Below the pieces are notes generated by a model, which saw nothing but the letters and a program-made list of their open reading frames with translations, searched no databases and was not told the DNA's origin. Of a stretch of 7,183 nucleotides of DNA, positions 6,033-7,183 are shown one piece after another. Both the position numbers and the translations under genes were made by a program. The first letter of the stretch is position 1, and each line of letters begins with the position of its first letter. Origin of the DNA: Candidatus Gastranaerophilales bacterium (lineage in GTDB: Bacteria; Cyanobacteriota; Vampirovibrionia; Gastranaerophilales; Gastranaerophilaceae); NCBI GenBank assembly GCA_947624665.1, contig CANQLK010000086.1, positions 1 to 7,183 on the forward strand, in the 5' to 3' direction.

Positions 6033-7127
6033 ATGTTTAATATTGATAATGCTTTTTTATTTGACTGGTATAGGGAAACATATAAAAAGTTATTTTATAA
6101 CAAAAAAACAGGTAAATTATTAATTTATCCCTTAAGATACATAATAGATTTAACATACAAATGCAGTTTAAGTTGTCCGCATTGTTATATAGACAAAAGA
6201 TACACCGCTAAAAATGAACTTTCTGCAAAAGAATTAAAGAATATAATAAAACAAATTCCAAGATATGGCTTAATAAGCTTAATTGGAGGTGAGCCTTTTA
6301 TTAGGGATGATTTCTTTGAAATTTTGGAGTTCGCTTCTAAACATACCTTCGGCAAGGTTAATACATATTCTAACGGAACATTACTTAATAAAGATATTAT
6401 ACAAAAGTTGTTCACTATAAAATTACTTCTCTTTGCTATATCTATTGATGGTATTCAACAAACTCATGATATAAACAGAAATTGTAATGGTTTGTTTGAT
6501 AAAATTTTATCTATACTTGATGTAATAAAACAAATTAAAACTGACAAAAATATGAAATTTCCATTATGTGAAATTAATACTGTTGTGTTAGAAAATAACC
6601 TTGATGACTTGCCTAAACTTTATAAACTTGCTGCTCAATATAAATTTGAATATATAGGGTTTTTATTTAAACGAACTAATTATAGGCAAAATCCTAAATA
6701 TTTTAATAATTTAAATTATAAAGATTTAGAGAAGAAATTGGATTATGAAATATACTTTGATATTGAACATTTTAATGAAATCTATAATGAACTCAATTCA
6801 TTGAAAAAACGATATTCAACTAAAATCAGGTGGTCGCCAAGATTTAATAATATAGATGAAATAAACTATATTTTTTCAAATTTAAATGAAGATATAAATA
6901 CGCTTTTTAAACCTTGTTCAATGCCATTTCATGACATTTTTATAAATCCCCAAGGTATAGTTTATCCTTGTGTCCCCTTAAATATGGGAACTTTAAAAGA
7001 ACAAAAGCTTAAAGATATAATTAATAATGAAAAATTTTGTAATTTCAGAAAAACTTTGTATAAAGAAAAATTATTTGGAAATTGCCTAATGTGCTGTGAT
7101 ATACACCCACAAAAAATTTGTATATAA
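6033..7127 (+). CDS. Radical SAM protein with shortened SPASM/Twitch-like C-terminus, substrate unknown
   Basis: Radical SAM enzymes cleave S-adenosylmethionine at a [4Fe-4S] cluster to make a 5'-deoxyadenosyl radical. The cluster motif CSLSCPHC is at residues 44-51 (Cys44, 48, 51), followed by the SAM-binding GGEP (85-88), SNGTLLN (113-119) and SIDG (137-140). The C-terminal part has Cys295-x12-Gly-x4-Cys313, which fits the start of a SPASM domain, then CLMCC (351-355) and Cys363. The later CX5CX3C spacing of a full SPASM domain is missing, so one auxiliary cluster (Twitch-like) is more likely than two. INPQGIVYPCVPLNMGTLKEQKLKDI is the typical SPASM/Twitch segment. At 364 residues the protein is complete and probably cytoplasmic. 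Relatives act in peptide maturation, in PQQ and molybdopterin synthesis and in sugar or protein modification. The sequence does not decide between them, and no precursor peptide or partner gene is visible. The ATG at 6033 is kept because an in-frame TAG lies just upstream at 6024-6026. Confidence 0.85.
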   Translation: MFNIDNAFLFDWYRETYKKLFYNKKTGKLLIYPLRYIIDLTYKCSLSCPHCYIDKRYTAKNELSAKELKNIIKQIPRYGLISLIGGEPFIRDDFFEILEFASKHTFGKVNTYSNGTLLNKDIIQKLFTIKLLLFAISIDGIQQTHDINRNCNGLFDKILSILDVIKQIKTDKNMKFPLCEINTVVLENNLDDLPKLYKLAAQYKFEYIGFLFKRTNYRQNPKYFNNLNYKDLEKKLDYEIYFDIEHFNEIYNELNSLKKRYSTKIRWSPRFNNIDEINYIFSNLNEDINTLFKPCSMPFHDIFINPQGIVYPCVPLNMGTLKEQKLKDIINNEKFCNFRKTLYKEKLFGNCLMCCDIHPQKICI

Positions 7128-7183
7128 ATATTTGTTATTTTTTTACTTCACTTTTGTACATATAATATACCATTTTTACCCCC
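7128..7183. other. Noncoding right edge
   Basis: The 56 bases after the radical SAM stop are AT-rich, with a run of seven T (7138-7144) but no stem before it, so no intrinsic terminator can be called. TATAAT occurs at 7161-7166 without a -35 at proper distance. It could belong to a promoter of a gene beyond the edge, but this is weak. Confidence 0.3.

Noticed and set aside
7135..7173. A 12-codon minus-strand ORF preceded by GGGGG at the right edge
   Set aside because: It is too short to judge, the upstream context is cut by the window end, and GGGGG is a poor Shine-Dalgarno match.

Overview
The window is very AT-rich and densely coded, with A/T-loaded codons and TAA as the stop of all six genes, so it looks like chromosomal DNA of a low-GC bacterium. 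Five of the six reading frames belong to recognisable families: RNase PH, RsmG, BioD, BioA and radical SAM. I cannot fix the organism from sequence alone. The RsmG carries the basic C-terminal tail (YPR..G...NNPL) known from Firmicutes and Cyanobacteria, and the BioA has the CYRCP-type cysteine insert. Shine-Dalgarno sequences are weak or absent before several genes. A host-associated Clostridia-like lineage or a non-photosynthetic cyanobacterial relative (Gastranaerophilales/Melainabacteria type) would fit. That placement is inference and of low confidence.

Left part (1-3758, + strand): the 3' two thirds of an RNase PH gene (rph) enters from the left edge. After a 59-bp gap with promoter-like AT sequence and no ribosome binding site comes an 842-residue protein with an N-terminal P-loop NTPase module of STAND type and a C-terminal TPR superhelix. 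Its stop codon overlaps the start of rsmG (TAATG), so the two are almost certainly co-transcribed and translationally coupled. rph and rsmG are housekeeping RNA-processing and RNA-modification genes. The NTPase between them is the unexplained member.

Middle part (3760-5804, - strand): bioA and bioD form a two-gene operon transcribed right to left. They encode the two steps that turn 7-keto-8-aminopelargonate (KAPA) into dethiobiotin. No bioF, bioB or pimeloyl-forming gene is in the window. bioD and rsmG converge with one base between their stop codons, and those stops lie inside a small perfect palindrome.

Right part (5805-7183): a 228-bp divergent intergenic region separates bioA from a radical SAM gene. 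It contains a good sigma70-type promoter for the radical SAM gene, a weaker -10 for bioA, and two operator-like palindromes about two helical turns apart. The radical SAM enzyme has the CxxxCxxC cluster motif and a shortened SPASM/Twitch-like C-terminus. No precursor-peptide gene or other substrate is evident in the window. The last 56 bases hold no complete gene.

I see no tRNA, rRNA, CRISPR array, insertion sequence or attachment site. The items most worth following are the NTPase-TPR protein coupled to rsmG, the orphan radical SAM enzyme and the palindromes in front of it.
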